DNA of 64,000 bases from Kineococcus aurantiacus (GCF_013409345.1 NZ_JACCBB010000001.1:3968001-4032000); one strand, 5' to 3'. Shown: positions 54,001 through 63,775, numbered from the stretch's first letter. A program made the numbers and translations. The notes: generated from the letters alone by a model not told the origin.

Positions 54001-54663
54001 GTGACGACCACCCCACCGCGGCCGTCGGCCCCGGCGAGGCGCAGTTCCCGCGGCGGGCGGGCCGTGCTCGTCCTCGCGATCGCGCTGCTGCTGGTCCTGC
54101 TCGTGCGGACCTTCGTCGTGCAGTCCTTCTCGATCCCCTCCGACTCGATGCAGCCCACCCTCGACCCCGGCGAACGGGTCCTGGTCTGGCGCGTCGACGC
54201 GACCGACGTCCGCCGGGGCGACGTGATCGTCTTCGACGGCACGGGGACCTTCGCCGACACCCCCGCCGCGCCCCGGGGGCTGGCCCGGCTCGGTGCCGGG
54301 ATCGGCGAGCTGCTCGGGTTCCGGCCCGGGGAGTCCGACTACGTCAAGCGCGTCGTCGGGCTGCCGGGGGACCGCATCACCTGCTGCGACGCCCAGGGGC
54401 GCCTGCTCGTCGACGGGCAGCCGCTGGAGGAGCCGTACGTCCACCCCGGTGACGCCGCCAGCGACGTCGAGTTCGACATCGCCGTGCCGGAAGGGAGACT
54501 GTGGGTGATGGGCGACCACCGCAGCGACTCCGTCGACTCCCGCTCCCACCTCGGTTCGCCCGGGGGCGGCACGATCGCGCTCGAGGACGTCATCGGGCGC
54601 GTGGTCGCCATCACCTGGCCGCTCGGCGCGGCCGGCACCGTCGAACGGGGGAACGGTTCGTGA
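54001..54663 (+). CDS. lepB: Type I signal peptidase (first copy)
   Basis: Membrane-bound serine protease removing signal peptides, 220 residues. One N-terminal transmembrane helix ([20 protein letters not shown], about 22-41) is followed by the catalytic serine in [10 protein letters not shown] (about Ser48). The catalytic lysine is in [11 protein letters not shown]. The box E motif is [17 protein letters not shown] at 53945-53950 may be its -10 box. Its stop overlaps the second signal peptidase gene (GTGA), with which it shares only moderate similarity, so the two are not recent duplicates. Confidence 0.95.
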   Translation: MTTTPPRPSAPARRSSRGGRAVLVLAIALLLVLLVRTFVVQSFSIPSDSMQPTLDPGERVLVWRVDATDVRRGDVIVFDGTGTFADTPAAPRGLARLGAGIGELLGFRPGESDYVKRVVGLPGDRITCCDAQGRLLVDGQPLEEPYVHPGDAASDVEFDIAVPEGRLWVMGDHRSDSVDSRSHLGSPGGGTIALEDVIGRVVAITWPLGAAGTVERGNGS

Positions 54664-55403
54664 GCACCGAGCACGACGCGCACCAGGGCGCGGCCGCACC
54701 CGAGCCGCCCCCGGCCCGGCGCAGCCCGGCCGGCGGTGTCCTCGCCGCCGTCAAGGAGACCGTCCTCGTCGTGGCGGTGGCCCTGGTCGTCTCCCTGGTC
54801 GTCAAGACGTTCCTGCTGCAGGCGTTCTTCATCCCCTCGCAGTCCATGGAGCGGACCCTGGACATCGGCGACCGCGTCATCGTCAGCAAGCTGACGCCGG
54901 GACCGTTCGAGCTGCACCGCGGCGACGTCGTGGTCTTCTCCGACCCCGGCGGCTGGCTGGGCGAGACCGCGCCGACGCAGCGGGGCGCCGTGGGGACGGT
55001 CGTGGCCGAGGCGCTGACCTTCGTCGGGCTCCTGCCGGAGGACTCCGACGACCACCTCATCAAGCGCGTCGTCGGCCTGCCCGGCGACCACGTCGTGTGC
55101 GCCCCCGACGGGAGCGTCACCGTGAACGACACCCCGATCGGCGAGCCGTACGTCTCCTCCGACTCCCCGAACCAGCTGACGTGCGACGTCACCGTGCCCG
55201 AGGGCTCGCTGTGGGTCATGGGCGACAACCGCGCCGAGTCGGCCGACTCGCGCTACAACACCGACAAGCCGCACCAGGGGTTCGTGCCGATCGACCTCGT
55301 CGTGGGCCGGGCCTACGCCGTCGTGTGGCCCGTGGGGCACTGGACCTGGCTGAGCACCCCGCACGACTTCGACTCCGTCAGCGGCGCCTCGGGCGCGGAG
55401 TGA
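54660..55403 (+). CDS. lepB: Type I signal peptidase (second copy)
   Basis: Second signal peptidase, 247 residues. An Ala/Pro-rich cytoplasmic N-terminus of about 30 residues precedes one membrane helix ([20 protein letters not shown]). The catalytic serine is in [10 protein letters not shown], the lysine in [11 protein letters not shown], and box E is [11 protein letters not shown]. It has a longer insertion between the serine and lysine boxes than the first copy. Actinobacteria often carry several tandem lepB genes. GTG 54660 overlaps the previous stop, and its stop overlaps rnhB. Confidence 0.95.
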   Translation: MSTEHDAHQGAAAPEPPPARRSPAGGVLAAVKETVLVVAVALVVSLVVKTFLLQAFFIPSQSMERTLDIGDRVIVSKLTPGPFELHRGDVVVFSDPGGWLGETAPTQRGAVGTVVAEALTFVGLLPEDSDDHLIKRVVGLPGDHVVCAPDGSVTVNDTPIGEPYVSSDSPNQLTCDVTVPEGSLWVMGDNRAESADSRYNTDKPHQGFVPIDLVVGRAYAVVWPVGHWTWLSTPHDFDSVSGASGAE

Positions 55404-56194
55404 GCGCCCGTCCCACCGGCCGGTCCGCGTCGGTCCCGCCGTCCCTGCGCCTGGAGCGGCAGTTCCTGCGCGAGGGCCACACCCTGGTCGCGGGGATCGA
55501 CGAGGTGGGCCGCGGGGCGCTGGCCGGTCCCGTCAGCGTCGGCGTCCTCGTCGTCGACGCCGCCACCAGGACGGCGCCGGCGGGGCTGCGCGACTCCAAG
55601 CTGCTGACGCCCGCGGCCCGCGACGCCCTGACCCCCAAGGTGCAGCGCTGGGCCGTGGCCTGGGCCGTCGGGCACACCGAACCGGCCGAGATCGACGCCG
55701 TGGGGATCACCGCGGCCCTGCGGCTGGCCGGCCGGCGCGCCCTCGCGCAGCTGCCCGTCGCCCCGGACGTCGTCATCCTCGACGGCAACCACGACTACCT
55801 CAGCGACCCGCGCGAACCGTCCCTGCTCGACGACCTCGGCGGTCCGGCGTGGGACGCCCCGCTCGTCACGACGCGCATCAAGGCCGACGTGACCTGCGCC
55901 GCCGTCGCCGGGGCCAGCGTGCTGGCCAAGACGACCCGTGACGCGCTGATGGCGCAGCGGCACGAGCTGTTCCCGCACTACGGCTGGGCGGGGAACAAGG
56001 GCTACAGCGCCCCCGACCACCTCCAGGCCCTGGCGCTGCACGGTGCCTGCGAGCAGCACCGGCGCAGCTGGCGGCTGCCCGGGGTCGCCGTCCCGGCGCC
56101 CCGCACCGTCCAGCCGTCGGCCCGGACCCTCGACCTCGGGCCGGCCGCCGGCGACGCGCTGGGGGACCCGGCCCCCGGTGGCGTCCACCACTGA
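55400..56194 (+). CDS. rnhB: Ribonuclease HII
   Basis: Removes RNA from RNA-DNA hybrids and single ribonucleotides, 264 residues. Metal-binding acidic residues are in [12 protein letters not shown] (Asp, Glu), VILDGNHDY (Asp) and [18 protein letters not shown] (Asp). [15 protein letters not shown] is the typical C-terminal motif. The last 45 residues are a family-poor Pro/Ala tail. It is translationally coupled to lepB by a GTGA overlap. Confidence 0.95.
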   Translation: MSARPTGRSASVPPSLRLERQFLREGHTLVAGIDEVGRGALAGPVSVGVLVVDAATRTAPAGLRDSKLLTPAARDALTPKVQRWAVAWAVGHTEPAEIDAVGITAALRLAGRRALAQLPVAPDVVILDGNHDYLSDPREPSLLDDLGGPAWDAPLVTTRIKADVTCAAVAGASVLAKTTRDALMAQRHELFPHYGWAGNKGYSAPDHLQALALHGACEQHRRSWRLPGVAVPAPRTVQPSARTLDLGPAAGDALGDPAPGGVHH

Positions 56195-56221
56195 CCGGGC
56201 CGCGGAAGGCATGATGGGCAC

Positions 56222-56548
56222 GTGAGCGCAGAGGACCTCGAGAACTACGAGACCGAGATGGAGCTGCAGCTCTACCGCGAGTACCGGGACGTCGTGTCGC
56301 TCTTCTCCTACGTGGTGGAGACCGAACGGCGCTTCTACCTCGCCAACTCGGTGGACCTGCAGGTGCGGACGGCCGACGGCGAGACCTACTTCGAGGTGAC
56401 GCTGCACGACGCCTGGGTCTGGGACGTGTACCGGCCGGCGCGGTTCGTGCGCGACGTGCGGGTCGTGACCTTCAAGGACGTCAACGTCGAGGAGCTGCAG
56501 AAGCGCGACATCGAGGTGCCCGACACCCCGGAGCTGCGCGACCGCTGA
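56222..56548 (+). CDS. DUF2469 family protein
   Basis: Conserved actinobacterial protein of 108 residues and unknown function. It starts MSAEDLENYETEMELQLYREYRD and contains FSYVVETERRFYLANSVDLQ, very highly conserved in the phylum. The position after rnhB and before yraN is also conserved. GTG 56222 follows 27 bases after rnhB. Confidence 0.93.
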   Translation: MSAEDLENYETEMELQLYREYRDVVSLFSYVVETERRFYLANSVDLQVRTADGETYFEVTLHDAWVWDVYRPARFVRDVRVVTFKDVNVEELQKRDIEVPDTPELRDR

Positions 56549-56816
56549 CGCCGGCGCCCCGGCGTCGTCCCGGGACGATCCGCACCTCGCGCGCGGAGAT
56601 CGGTAACGCTCCCGCGTCCGCTGCCGATGGACCGTCGGGACGCGCCCCACTGCCGGGGGGTCGTTGGGGCGCGTTCCCTCCAGCACCGGTCGACGTGTCG
56701 ACGGGCCGCGGCACCGGCGCCCCGGTGTCCACAGGCCCCCACCGTCCACAGCGGGCACCGCACCGCCCCGGCCACCACCGCAGGACGCCGCAGTCTTGGC
56801 GGCGGAGGTGGTGCAC

Positions 56817-57176
56817 GTGCGTGCGAAGGACGCCGTCGGGCGGTACGGGGAGCGGGTCGCCGCTCGGTGGCTGAGCGAAGCCGGGATGACCGTCGTGGAG
56901 CGCAACTGGCGGTGCCGGCGGGGGGAGATCGACATCCTCGCCCGCGACGGGGACGTCCTCGTCGTCTGCGAGGTCAAGACCCGGCGCAGCGGCCGCGCCG
57001 GGACCGCGGCCGAGGCCGTCACCCCCGACAAGCTGCGGCGCCTGCGCGACCTGACGCAGGAGTGGCTGCGGGCCCGCCCCGACGTGCGGTACGGCGCCAT
57101 CCGCTTCGACGTGGTCGCCGTGACCCCCGCCGACCGCGGCCCGGCCCACGTCGAGCACCTGCGCGCGGTGCTCTGA
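56817..57176 (+). CDS. YraN family endonuclease-like protein (UPF0102)
   Basis: Predicted nuclease-fold protein of 119 residues. GRYGERVAARWLSEAGMTVVERNWRC, followed by GEIDILARDGDVLVVCEVKTR, is the family signature, with the restriction-endonuclease-like D/E-x-K residues. I chose GTG 56817, eight bases after GGAGG; GTG 56811 and 56808 are alternatives. It overlaps the comM-like gene by one base. The 268 bases upstream contain no gene that I can support. Family members are linked to DNA uptake or repair by neighbourhood, as here with comM and dprA. Confidence 0.88.
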   Translation: MRAKDAVGRYGERVAARWLSEAGMTVVERNWRCRRGEIDILARDGDVLVVCEVKTRRSGRAGTAAEAVTPDKLRRLRDLTQEWLRARPDVRYGAIRFDVVAVTPADRGPAHVEHLRAVL

Positions 57177-58729
57177 TGGCCCTGGCGCGCTGCCTCGCGG
57201 TCGGGCTCATCGGGCTCGACGGGCACCTCGTGGAGGTGGAGGCCGACATCTCCGCCGGCATCCCCGCCTTCGTCCTCGTCGGACTGCCCGACGCCTCGCT
57301 CAACGAGGCCAAGGACCGGGTCCGGGCCGCGGCCGCCAACTCCGGCTTCCCCCTGCCCTCCCAGCGCATCACCGTCAACCTGTCCCCGGCCACGCTGCCC
57401 AAGAACGGGTCCGCGTTCGACCTCAGCGTCGCCGTCGCCACGCTCACCGCCGCGGGCGTCCTGCCCCCCGAGGCGTCGGCCGAGACCGTCCACCTCGGCG
57501 AACTGGGCCTGGACGGCAGCGTCCGGGCCGTCGACGGCGTCCTGCCGGCCGTCCTGGCCGCGGCCCGGGCCGGTGTGCGGCGCGTCGTCGTGCCCGAGGC
57601 CACGGCCGGTGAGGCCGCCCTCGTGCCCGGCATCACCGTGCGCGGCGCGCGCTGGCTGGCCGAGCTCGTCGCCGAGTACCGCGGGGACCCGCCCCTGGAG
57701 CTGCCCGACCCGCCGCGGGCCTTCGTCCCGCCCGCCCGGCCCGTGACCGCCCGCCCACTCGACCTCGCCGACGTCGTCGGCCAGACCGAGGCCCGGTTCG
57801 CGCTGGAGGTGGCCGCCGCCGGTGGCCACCACCTGCTCATGAACGGCCCACCCGGGGCCGGCAAGACCATGCTCGCCGCGCGCCTGCCCGGCCTGCTGCC
57901 CGACCTCGACGAGGACGCGGCCCTGGAGGTCACCGCCGTCCACTCCGTGGCCGGCACCCTGCGCGGGCGCCCCGGGACCGCCCTCATCACGCGCCCGCCC
58001 TACGAGGACCCCCACCACACCGCGTCGGTGGCCTCCCTCGTCGGCGGCGGCAGCGGCGTACCGCGCCCCGGTGCCGTCTCCCGCGCCCACCGCGGCGTGC
58101 TGTTCCTCGACGAGGCGCCCGAGTTCGAGGCGCGGGTGCTCGACGCGCTGCGCCAGCCGCTGGAGCACGGCGAGCTGGTGCTGCACCGCGCCCGGGGCAC
58201 CGCCCGCTACCCGGCCCGCTTCCAGCTCGTCCTCGCGGCCAACCCCTGCCCGTGCGGCCGGGCCGTGGGCAAGGGCGTCGACTGCACCTGCACCCCGCAG
58301 GCCCGCCGCCGCTACGCCACGAAGCTGTCCGGGCCGCTGCTGGACCGCGTCGACGTCCAGCTGCAGGTGCACGCCGTGACCCGCGCCGACGTCGCCGACC
58401 CCGTCGCGGGGGAGAGCACCGCCGTCGTGGCCGCCCGCGTCGCCGCCGCCCGCGCCGTGCAGCGCGAGCGCCTGGCCCGCCACGGCGTGCTCACCAACGG
58501 CGAGCTGCGGGGGCCGCTGCTGCGCGGGCCCCTGCGGCTGCCCGCCGAGACCACCCGCGACCTCGACCGCGCGCTGGACCGGGGCCTGCTGACCCTGCGC
58601 GGCGTCGACCGCGTCCTGCGGCTGGCGTGGACGGTCGCCGACCTGCGCGGCGCCCCCGCTCCGGACCGCGACGACGTCGGGCGGGCCCTGGCCCTGCGCG
58701 GCGCCCTCACCTCGGCGGTGGCCGCGTGA
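57176..58729 (+). CDS. YifB/ComM-type Mg chelatase-like AAA+ ATPase
   Basis: Protein of 517 residues. The N-terminal domain (about 20-175) resembles the Lon protease S5-fold (DASLNEAKDRVRAAAANSG, RITVNLSPATLPKNGSAFDL). The AAA+ core has Walker A NGPPGAGKTML (about 223) and Walker B GVLFLDEAPEF, with ANPCPCG and a cysteine set (CPCG...CTCTP) that could bind zinc. The C-terminal domain is the Mg chelatase lid. The ComM homologue is a helicase promoting branch migration in natural transformation. It is coupled with yraN and dprA, which fits DNA uptake/recombination. Confidence 0.93.
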   Translation: MALARCLAVGLIGLDGHLVEVEADISAGIPAFVLVGLPDASLNEAKDRVRAAAANSGFPLPSQRITVNLSPATLPKNGSAFDLSVAVATLTAAGVLPPEASAETVHLGELGLDGSVRAVDGVLPAVLAAARAGVRRVVVPEATAGEAALVPGITVRGARWLAELVAEYRGDPPLELPDPPRAFVPPARPVTARPLDLADVVGQTEARFALEVAAAGGHHLLMNGPPGAGKTMLAARLPGLLPDLDEDAALEVTAVHSVAGTLRGRPGTALITRPPYEDPHHTASVASLVGGGSGVPRPGAVSRAHRGVLFLDEAPEFEARVLDALRQPLEHGELVLHRARGTARYPARFQLVLAANPCPCGRAVGKGVDCTCTPQARRRYATKLSGPLLDRVDVQLQVHAVTRADVADPVAGESTAVVAARVAAARAVQRERLARHGVLTNGELRGPLLRGPLRLPAETTRDLDRALDRGLLTLRGVDRVLRLAWTVADLRGAPAPDRDDVGRALALRGALTSAVAA

Positions 58730-59904
58730 GCGCCACCCCCGCGCGGGGCACCCCGGCCCCGCGCCCCGTGCCGCCCGCGCTGAGGCCCGCCCTGGCCGAC
58801 GACCGGCTCGCCCGCGCCGCCTGGAGCCGGCTCGCCGAACCGGGCGACGCCGCCGCGGCCCGGCTCGTCGCCGAGGTGGGCGCCCCGCTGGCGCTCGAAG
58901 CCGTCGTCTCCGGTCGCGGCCCCGACCGCTGGCGGACCCGGCTGCACGAGACGGACCCCGCCTCCGACGTCGCCGCCGTCCGTGCCGCCGGCGGGCGGCT
59001 CGTCGTGCCCGGCGACGAGGAGTGGCCCACCACCCTGTCCGACCTCGACGTCGACGCCACCGGCGACCGGTCCCTGGGAGCGCCGTTCTGCCTGTGGGTC
59101 CGCGGGCCCGCCCGGCTCGCCGGCGTCACCGCCCGCAGCGCCGCCCTCGTGGGGTCGCGGGCGGCCACCGGCTACGGCCAGCACGTCGCCTCCGAGCTCT
59201 CCGCCGGCCTCGCCGAGCGGGGGTTCGCCGTCGTCAGCGGCGGCGCGTTCGGCATCGACGCGGCCGCGCACCGCGCGGCGCTCGCGGTCGGCGGCGTGAG
59301 CGTCGCCGTGCTGGCCTGCGGGGTGGACCGCACGTACCCGGCCGGCAACGCGGCCCTGCTGGCGACGCTGGGGCGCACCGGCGCGCTGGTCTCGGAGGTG
59401 CCGCCGGGGTCCACGCCCACCCGGTGGCGCTTCCTGGAGCGCAACCGCCTCATCGCGGCGCTGACGCGGGGGACCGTGGTCGTCGAGGCGGCCTGGCGCT
59501 CGGGTGCGCTGTCCACGGCCGACCGGGCCGAGCGGCTGATGCGCCCGGTCGGGGCCGTCCCCGGGCCGGTGACGTCGGCGGCCTCGGCGGGCTGCCACCG
59601 GCTGCTGCGCGAGCGGGGGGCCGTCTGCGTCACGAGCGCCGAGGAGGTCGCCGAGCTCCTCGGCGACCTCGGCCGCGAGGCCGTCACGGCCCGGCAGGCC
59701 GAACGCCGGCCCTTCGACGGGCTGGAGCGGGACGAGCTGCGGGTCGCCGAGTGCCTGCCGCGACGGGGCGGGGCGGACCTGGACCGGCTGGCGCGGGACG
59801 CCGGCCTGGACGTCGCCGCGGTGCAGGCCGTGCTGGGCCGGCTGGAGCTGTCGGCCCACGCGGCGCGGGCCGGCGACGGCTGGTGCCGGGGGCCGGCGGC
59901 GTGA
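58726..59904 (+). CDS. dprA: DNA-processing protein DprA
   Basis: Protects incoming single-stranded DNA and loads RecA. The protein has 392 residues. The Rossmann-type DprA core starts about 125 with VTARSAALVGSRAATGYGQHVA, SGGAFGIDAAAHRAAL and GGVSVAVLACGVDRTYPAGN. RNRLIAALTRGTVVVEA and the GSALSTA-like SGALSTADRA follow. A C-terminal winged-helix-like segment (about 325-392) is present. The GTG start overlaps the comM-like stop (GTGA). Confidence 0.95.
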   Translation: MSATPARGTPAPRPVPPALRPALADDRLARAAWSRLAEPGDAAAARLVAEVGAPLALEAVVSGRGPDRWRTRLHETDPASDVAAVRAAGGRLVVPGDEEWPTTLSDLDVDATGDRSLGAPFCLWVRGPARLAGVTARSAALVGSRAATGYGQHVASELSAGLAERGFAVVSGGAFGIDAAAHRAALAVGGVSVAVLACGVDRTYPAGNAALLATLGRTGALVSEVPPGSTPTRWRFLERNRLIAALTRGTVVVEAAWRSGALSTADRAERLMRPVGAVPGPVTSAASAGCHRLLRERGAVCVTSAEEVAELLGDLGREAVTARQAERRPFDGLERDELRVAECLPRRGGADLDRLARDAGLDVAAVQAVLGRLELSAHAARAGDGWCRGPAA

Positions 59905-60000
59905 AAACCGGTGGGCGGCCGGCGGGGGCGGTGCGTATCGTCGATCCCCGGCCTGGCGCGGGAACCGTTGCCGCGCAGGCCTGTCGAGAGAGGTGGAACG

Positions 60001-61170
60001 GTGGAGCGGCTCGCGGACAAGCTGGTGAACTGGGCGTCGATCCTGGAGGAGAAGACCCGCCGTCAGGCGGAGACCGCCGCGACGATGCCCTTCATCCACC
60101 CGCACATCGCGCTGATGCCCGACGCCCACCTCGGCAAGGGGGCGACCGTCGGGTCGGTCATCCCGACCGACGGCGCCATCATCCCGGCGGCCGTCGGGGT
60201 CGACATCGGCTGCGGCATGATCGCGGTGCGGACGCAGTTCTCGGCCGCGGACCTGGCCGGCCGGGACCTGTCGGTCCTGCGGGTGGCGATCGAGCGGTCG
60301 GTGCCGCTGTCGGCGGGTGCGGCGAACCGGGTCGTGGAGCCGACGGCCGTCCCGCGCGTGGCCGAGCTCGAGCAGCTCGAACCGCACCGGGCCGGGTTCC
60401 GCGAGGCGCTGGCCCCGGCGTGGCGCACGGCGCTGGGGACGCTGGGGTCGGGCAACCACTTCATCGAGGTGTCCCTCGACGAGACGGGCGCGGTGTGGCT
60501 GTTCCTGCACTCGGGGTCCCGGGGGCCGGGCAACAAGCTCGCGACCCACCACATCGCCGTCGCCCAGCGGCTGTGCGCGCAGTGGTTCGTGCCGCTGCCC
60601 GACCGCGACCTGGCCTACCTGGTCGAGGGCACGGCCGAGTTCGACGACTACGTCAGCGACCTGCGGTGGGCGCAGCAGTTCGCGCTGCTGAACCGCGAGG
60701 AGATGGTGGACCGGGTCGCGGCCCGGCTCGGGGAGTTCCTGGGGGTCGAGGTCCAGGAGCAGGAGCGGATCAACTGCCACCACAACTACACCTCGCGCGA
60801 GAGGCACTTCGGCCGGGAGGTGTGGTTGTCGCGCAAGGGGGCGATCCGCGCCGACGAGGGGCGCCCCGGTCTGGTCCCGGGGTCGATGGGCACCGCCAGC
60901 TACGTCGTGGTGGGCAAGGGGAACCGGATGGCGCTGGACTCCTCGCCGCACGGCGCGGGCCGGGAGTACAGCCGGTCCGCCGCGCGGCGGAGGTTCACCC
61001 GCGAGCAGCTGCGGGAGGCCATGGCGGGCATCGAGTACCGCGACACCGACGCGTTCCTCGACGAGATCCCCGCCGCCTACAAGGACATCGACCGGGTCAT
61101 GGCCGACGCCGCCGACCTCGTGGAGGTGCGCCACACGCTGCGGCAGGTCGTGAACGTGAAGGGCGACTGA
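60001..61170 (+). CDS. rtcB: RNA-splicing ligase RtcB
   Basis: GTP- and Mn-dependent ligase joining 2',3'-cyclic phosphate and 5'-OH RNA ends, 389 residues. Metal ligands: Asp68 and Cys71 in VGVDIGCGM, His in GSGNHFIEV, His in LFLHSGSRG, and CHHNYTSRE. The guanylylated histidine is His317 in SSPHGAGREYSR. The start is GTG 60001 with GAGAGAGG upstream. It is preceded by a 96-base gap after dprA, so it is probably its own unit. This class is the shorter bacterial form lacking a C-terminal extension. No archease gene is adjacent. Confidence 0.95.
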   Translation: MERLADKLVNWASILEEKTRRQAETAATMPFIHPHIALMPDAHLGKGATVGSVIPTDGAIIPAAVGVDIGCGMIAVRTQFSAADLAGRDLSVLRVAIERSVPLSAGAANRVVEPTAVPRVAELEQLEPHRAGFREALAPAWRTALGTLGSGNHFIEVSLDETGAVWLFLHSGSRGPGNKLATHHIAVAQRLCAQWFVPLPDRDLAYLVEGTAEFDDYVSDLRWAQQFALLNREEMVDRVAARLGEFLGVEVQEQERINCHHNYTSRERHFGREVWLSRKGAIRADEGRPGLVPGSMGTASYVVVGKGNRMALDSSPHGAGREYSRSAARRRFTREQLREAMAGIEYRDTDAFLDEIPAAYKDIDRVMADAADLVEVRHTLRQVVNVKGD

Positions 61171-61764
61171 CGGGCGCGGCGGCGGGCCGGCGGTCCGGGA
61201 CTCTCCCGGCCGCGGTCCGCCGTCGGCCGTCCTGCCGCGGATCGGGCACAGGGCGAGGGTGGGGGAGGGGTGCGCCCGGCCCGGCTGCACCCTCCCGTCG
61301 GCCCCGGCCTCGGCAGGAGCCCGGCCCACGTGGGGCCGTGGCCACGTGCAGCCGGTGCCCTGGCCGCCGTGGTGCCCTCGTCGCGACCCGCCGCGACGGT
61401 CTGCTCCACCCGGGTCGTCGGGGGACCGGCCGCTGCGTGCGCCGCGGGGTGGTCCGGGCGCTGCTGGTCGGCCCGTGGGGCTCGAGGGTCGGTGGGCACC
61501 GCCCGGGGTGCGGCTGCGTCGCCGGGGGAGGATCGTGGTGCCGGCCTGCCGCGGGTTGCGGCGGCGCCGCCGGCCGATCCGCGGCGGTGAGGCCCCCCGG
61601 CGGGACGGACCGACGGACGAGCTGACCTTCGTAGCGTACAGGAGTTGCCTGGTCACGCTACGCTGTCAACGACGCAGATCGACACGCACGTCTGCGTGCA
61701 ACGTCTGCGGAGTTTCGCACCGTCAGGCCCATCCCGGGGCGTGGCGGTCGGGGGGAGGACCACG
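61171..61764. other. 594-base intergenic region upstream of the sigma factor gene
   Basis: No convincing gene. It begins with a small hairpin CCGGGA-CTC-TCCCGG (61195-61209), a possible rtcB terminator. Near the sigma gene are a perfect 8-base inverted repeat CGTAGCGT/ACGCTACG (61630-61637 and 61655-61662) and the hairpin CACGCA-CGTC-TGCGTG (61683-61698). TACGCT (61659-61664) could be a -10 box. These suggest regulated transcription of the sigma gene with a long 5' leader. Confidence 0.45.
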
Positions 61765-62766
61765 GTGGAACCAGGAGCGGGGCGCAACCGTGCCTCCACC
61801 GCGCAGTCGGAACGCGAGTCCGGCCTGCGAGTGGTCGACGACGGTAAGGAGCGCGGCATCGACACCACCGGCACGACCGAGCAGCAGTCCGCCGACAGCG
61901 CGCAGCCCCCCGTCGAGGAGGTCCAGCCGGCCGGTCGGCCCCAGGCGAACGCCCGGTTCAGCAGCCGCAAGGGCAAGGGACCCCTCACACCGGAGCAGGA
62001 GGCGGCCGAGGCCGCCCTGCGGGCCATGTGGGAGGAGTTCAAGGCCTCCGCGGACCCCTACGTCCGCGAGAAGCTGATCATGCACTACTCGCCGCTGGTC
62101 AAGTACGTCGCCGGGCGCGTGGGTGTGGGCCTGCCGCCGAACATCGAGCAGGCCGACCTGGTCTCCTACGGGATCTTCGGCCTCATCGACGCCATCGAGA
62201 AGTTCGACATCGAGCGCGCCATCAAGTTCGAGACGTACGCCATCTCCCGCATCCGCGGCGCCATCATCGACGAGCTGCGCGCCATCGACTGGATCCCGCG
62301 GTCGGTGCGCAGCAAGGCCCGCGAGGTCGAGCGGACCTACGCGACCCTGGAGGGGGAGCTGCACCGCACCCCCACCGAGGCCGAGGTCGCCGAGCGGATG
62401 GGCATCCCGCTCTCGGACCTGCACCACATCTTCAGCCAGGTCTCCTACGTCAACGTCGTCGCGCTCGACGAGCTGCTGAGCGTGTCCGGTGAGAAGGGCG
62501 ACAAGCTCTCCCTCGTCGACACCCTGGAGGACACCAAGGCCGAGGACCCCGTCGCGGCCTTCGAGAGCGAGGAGACGAAGTTCCTCCTGTCGCGGGCCAT
62601 CAACCAGCTGCCCGAGCGGGAGAAGATCGTCGTCACCCTCTACTACTACGAGGGCCTGACGCTGGCCGAGATCGGCCGCGTCCTCGGCGTCACCGAGTCG
62701 CGGATCTGCCAGATGCACACCAAGGCGGTCCTGCAGCTGCGCGGGAAGCTCTCCGACGCCAGCTGA
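61765..62766 (+). CDS. whiG: RNA polymerase sigma factor, WhiG/FliA type
   Basis: Sigma factor of the sporulation/motility class, 333 residues. A non-conserved N-terminus of about 90 residues precedes region 2 ([67 protein letters not shown]). It also has region 3 ([18 protein letters not shown]) and region 4 ([37 protein letters not shown]). I chose GTG 61765, with GGGAGGA upstream; the reading could extend to 61645, but that part covers inverted repeats. In flagellated actinobacteria this class may drive flagellar and chemotaxis genes. It converges on the M23-type gene with three bases between them. Confidence 0.92.
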   Translation: MEPGAGRNRASTAQSERESGLRVVDDGKERGIDTTGTTEQQSADSAQPPVEEVQPAGRPQANARFSSRKGKGPLTPEQEAAEAALRAMWEEFKASADPYVREKLIMHYSPLVKYVAGRVGVGLPPNIEQADLVSYGIFGLIDAIEKFDIERAIKFETYAISRIRGAIIDELRAIDWIPRSVRSKAREVERTYATLEGELHRTPTEAEVAERMGIPLSDLHHIFSQVSYVNVVALDELLSVSGEKGDKLSLVDTLEDTKAEDPVAAFESEETKFLLSRAINQLPEREKIVVTLYYYEGLTLAEIGRVLGVTESRICQMHTKAVLQLRGKLSDAS

Positions 62767-62769
62767 GCC

Positions 62770-63288
62770 TCACGCCTGGCCCAGCGGCAGCAGCACGGGA
62801 GCGGCCGGGCGCAGGCGCAGGGCCGGGTCGAGGTAGACCTCGCCGGCGCGGGCGCCCAGGTGCAGGCACGGCACCGCGCAGTGCGCCGGTGTCGCCGCCA
62901 CGACCCCCAGCGGCTGGCCGCCGGCGACCGTCGAGCCGGCGGTGACGAGGGGGGCGACCGGTTCGTACGTCGTCCGAACACCGTCGGCGTGCAGCACCAC
63001 GACGACGGACCGGCCGGCCACGGGACCGGCGAACGTGACCGACCCGGCCGCGACGGCGACGACCGGCCGGCCGGGGGAGACGGCCAGGTCCAGCCCACGG
63101 TGCCCGGCGGCGTACCGCCCGACGTCGTCGAAACCGCGCAGGACCCGGTGCGGCGTCACGGGCCACCCCCACGCCGCGACCGGGGTGCGCGCGGGCCCGG
63201 GCGCGGCGGGAGGACCGCTCAGCGCGGCCACGGCCAGCCCGGCCGCCGCCAGCGGGACCAGGACCGGGGGGACGGAGGAGCTCAGCAC
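62770..63288 (-). CDS. M23-type peptidase-fold protein with a degenerate active site
   Basis: Secreted LytM-fold protein of 172 residues. A signal-like N-terminus (VPPVLVPLAAAGLAVAALSG) leads to the M23 domain, with HRGLDLA (His63, Asp67). The usual second motif HxH reads CLH (141-143): the first histidine is replaced by cysteine, as in several actinobacterial homologues near whiG and rpsB. It may therefore bind rather than cut peptidoglycan. AVPC just before gives a possible disulfide-free cysteine cluster. GTG 63288 is the likely start. Confidence 0.82.
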   Translation of the reverse strand: MLSSSVPPVLVPLAAAGLAVAALSGPPAAPGPARTPVAAWGWPVTPHRVLRGFDDVGRYAAGHRGLDLAVSPGRPVVAVAAGSVTFAGPVAGRSVVVVLHADGVRTTYEPVAPLVTAGSTVAGGQPLGVVAATPAHCAVPCLHLGARAGEVYLDPALRLRPAAPVLLPLGQA

Positions 63289-63400
63289 CGGCCCACCCTC
63301 ACCCGCCCCGGCGCGGTGCGGCGGGCCGGGACCGGCCCGCTGTGGACGGTCGGCCCCTGTGCACGCGGACCCCGCACCCGCGGGCGGTGCCCCGGCCGGG

Positions 63401-63775
63401 TCAGCGCGCGGCGCACCCCACGCACGTCGTGGCCCACGGCCGCGCCGCCAGCCGGTCCGCCGCGATGGGCCGCCCGCACCGGGTGCACACCCCGAAACCG
63501 GGGTCGTCGAACCGGGCCAGCGCGTCGTCCAGGGCGACCAGCCGCCCGCGCACCTGCTCCAGGACGGCCGCCACCTGCGCCCGCTCGAAGGCCGTGGTCG
63601 AGCCCTCCGGGTCGTGCTCGTCGTCGGCGGTGCCCTCGGCCGCGGCCTCCAGCGCGCTGGCCAGCTCGCGCTCCAGGCCCGCCACGCGCACCAGCGCCTC
63701 GGCCCGCTCGGCCTCCAGCGCGGCCCGCAGCTCCGGCCCCGGTCGCGGCTGCGGGTGCGGCTGCGGGGACGGCAT
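63401..63775 (-). CDS. DksA/TraR-type C4 zinc-finger protein
   Basis: Protein of 124 residues. The N-terminal helical hairpin (LRAALEAERAEALVRVAGLERELASAL) and the segment DDEHDPEGSTTAFERAQV are typical. They precede a C4 zinc finger with Cys97, Cys100, Cys118 and Cys121 (CTRCGRPI...TTCVGC). Members may bind in the RNA polymerase secondary channel, though many actinobacterial ones are uncharacterised. ATG 63775 overlaps the stop of the upstream aminotransferase by one base, so the two are co-transcribed. The 112 bases between this gene and the M23 gene hold nothing recognisable. Confidence 0.88.
   Translation of the reverse strand: MPSPQPHPQPRPGPELRAALEAERAEALVRVAGLERELASALEAAAEGTADDEHDPEGSTTAFERAQVAAVLEQVRGRLVALDDALARFDDPGFGVCTRCGRPIAADRLAARPWATTCVGCAAR

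Noticed and set aside
56549-56816. Extended N-terminus of the YraN-family protein from 56664
   Set aside because: The added 50 residues are Pro/Arg/His-rich and unlike the family; GGAGG lies directly before GTG 56811-56817.
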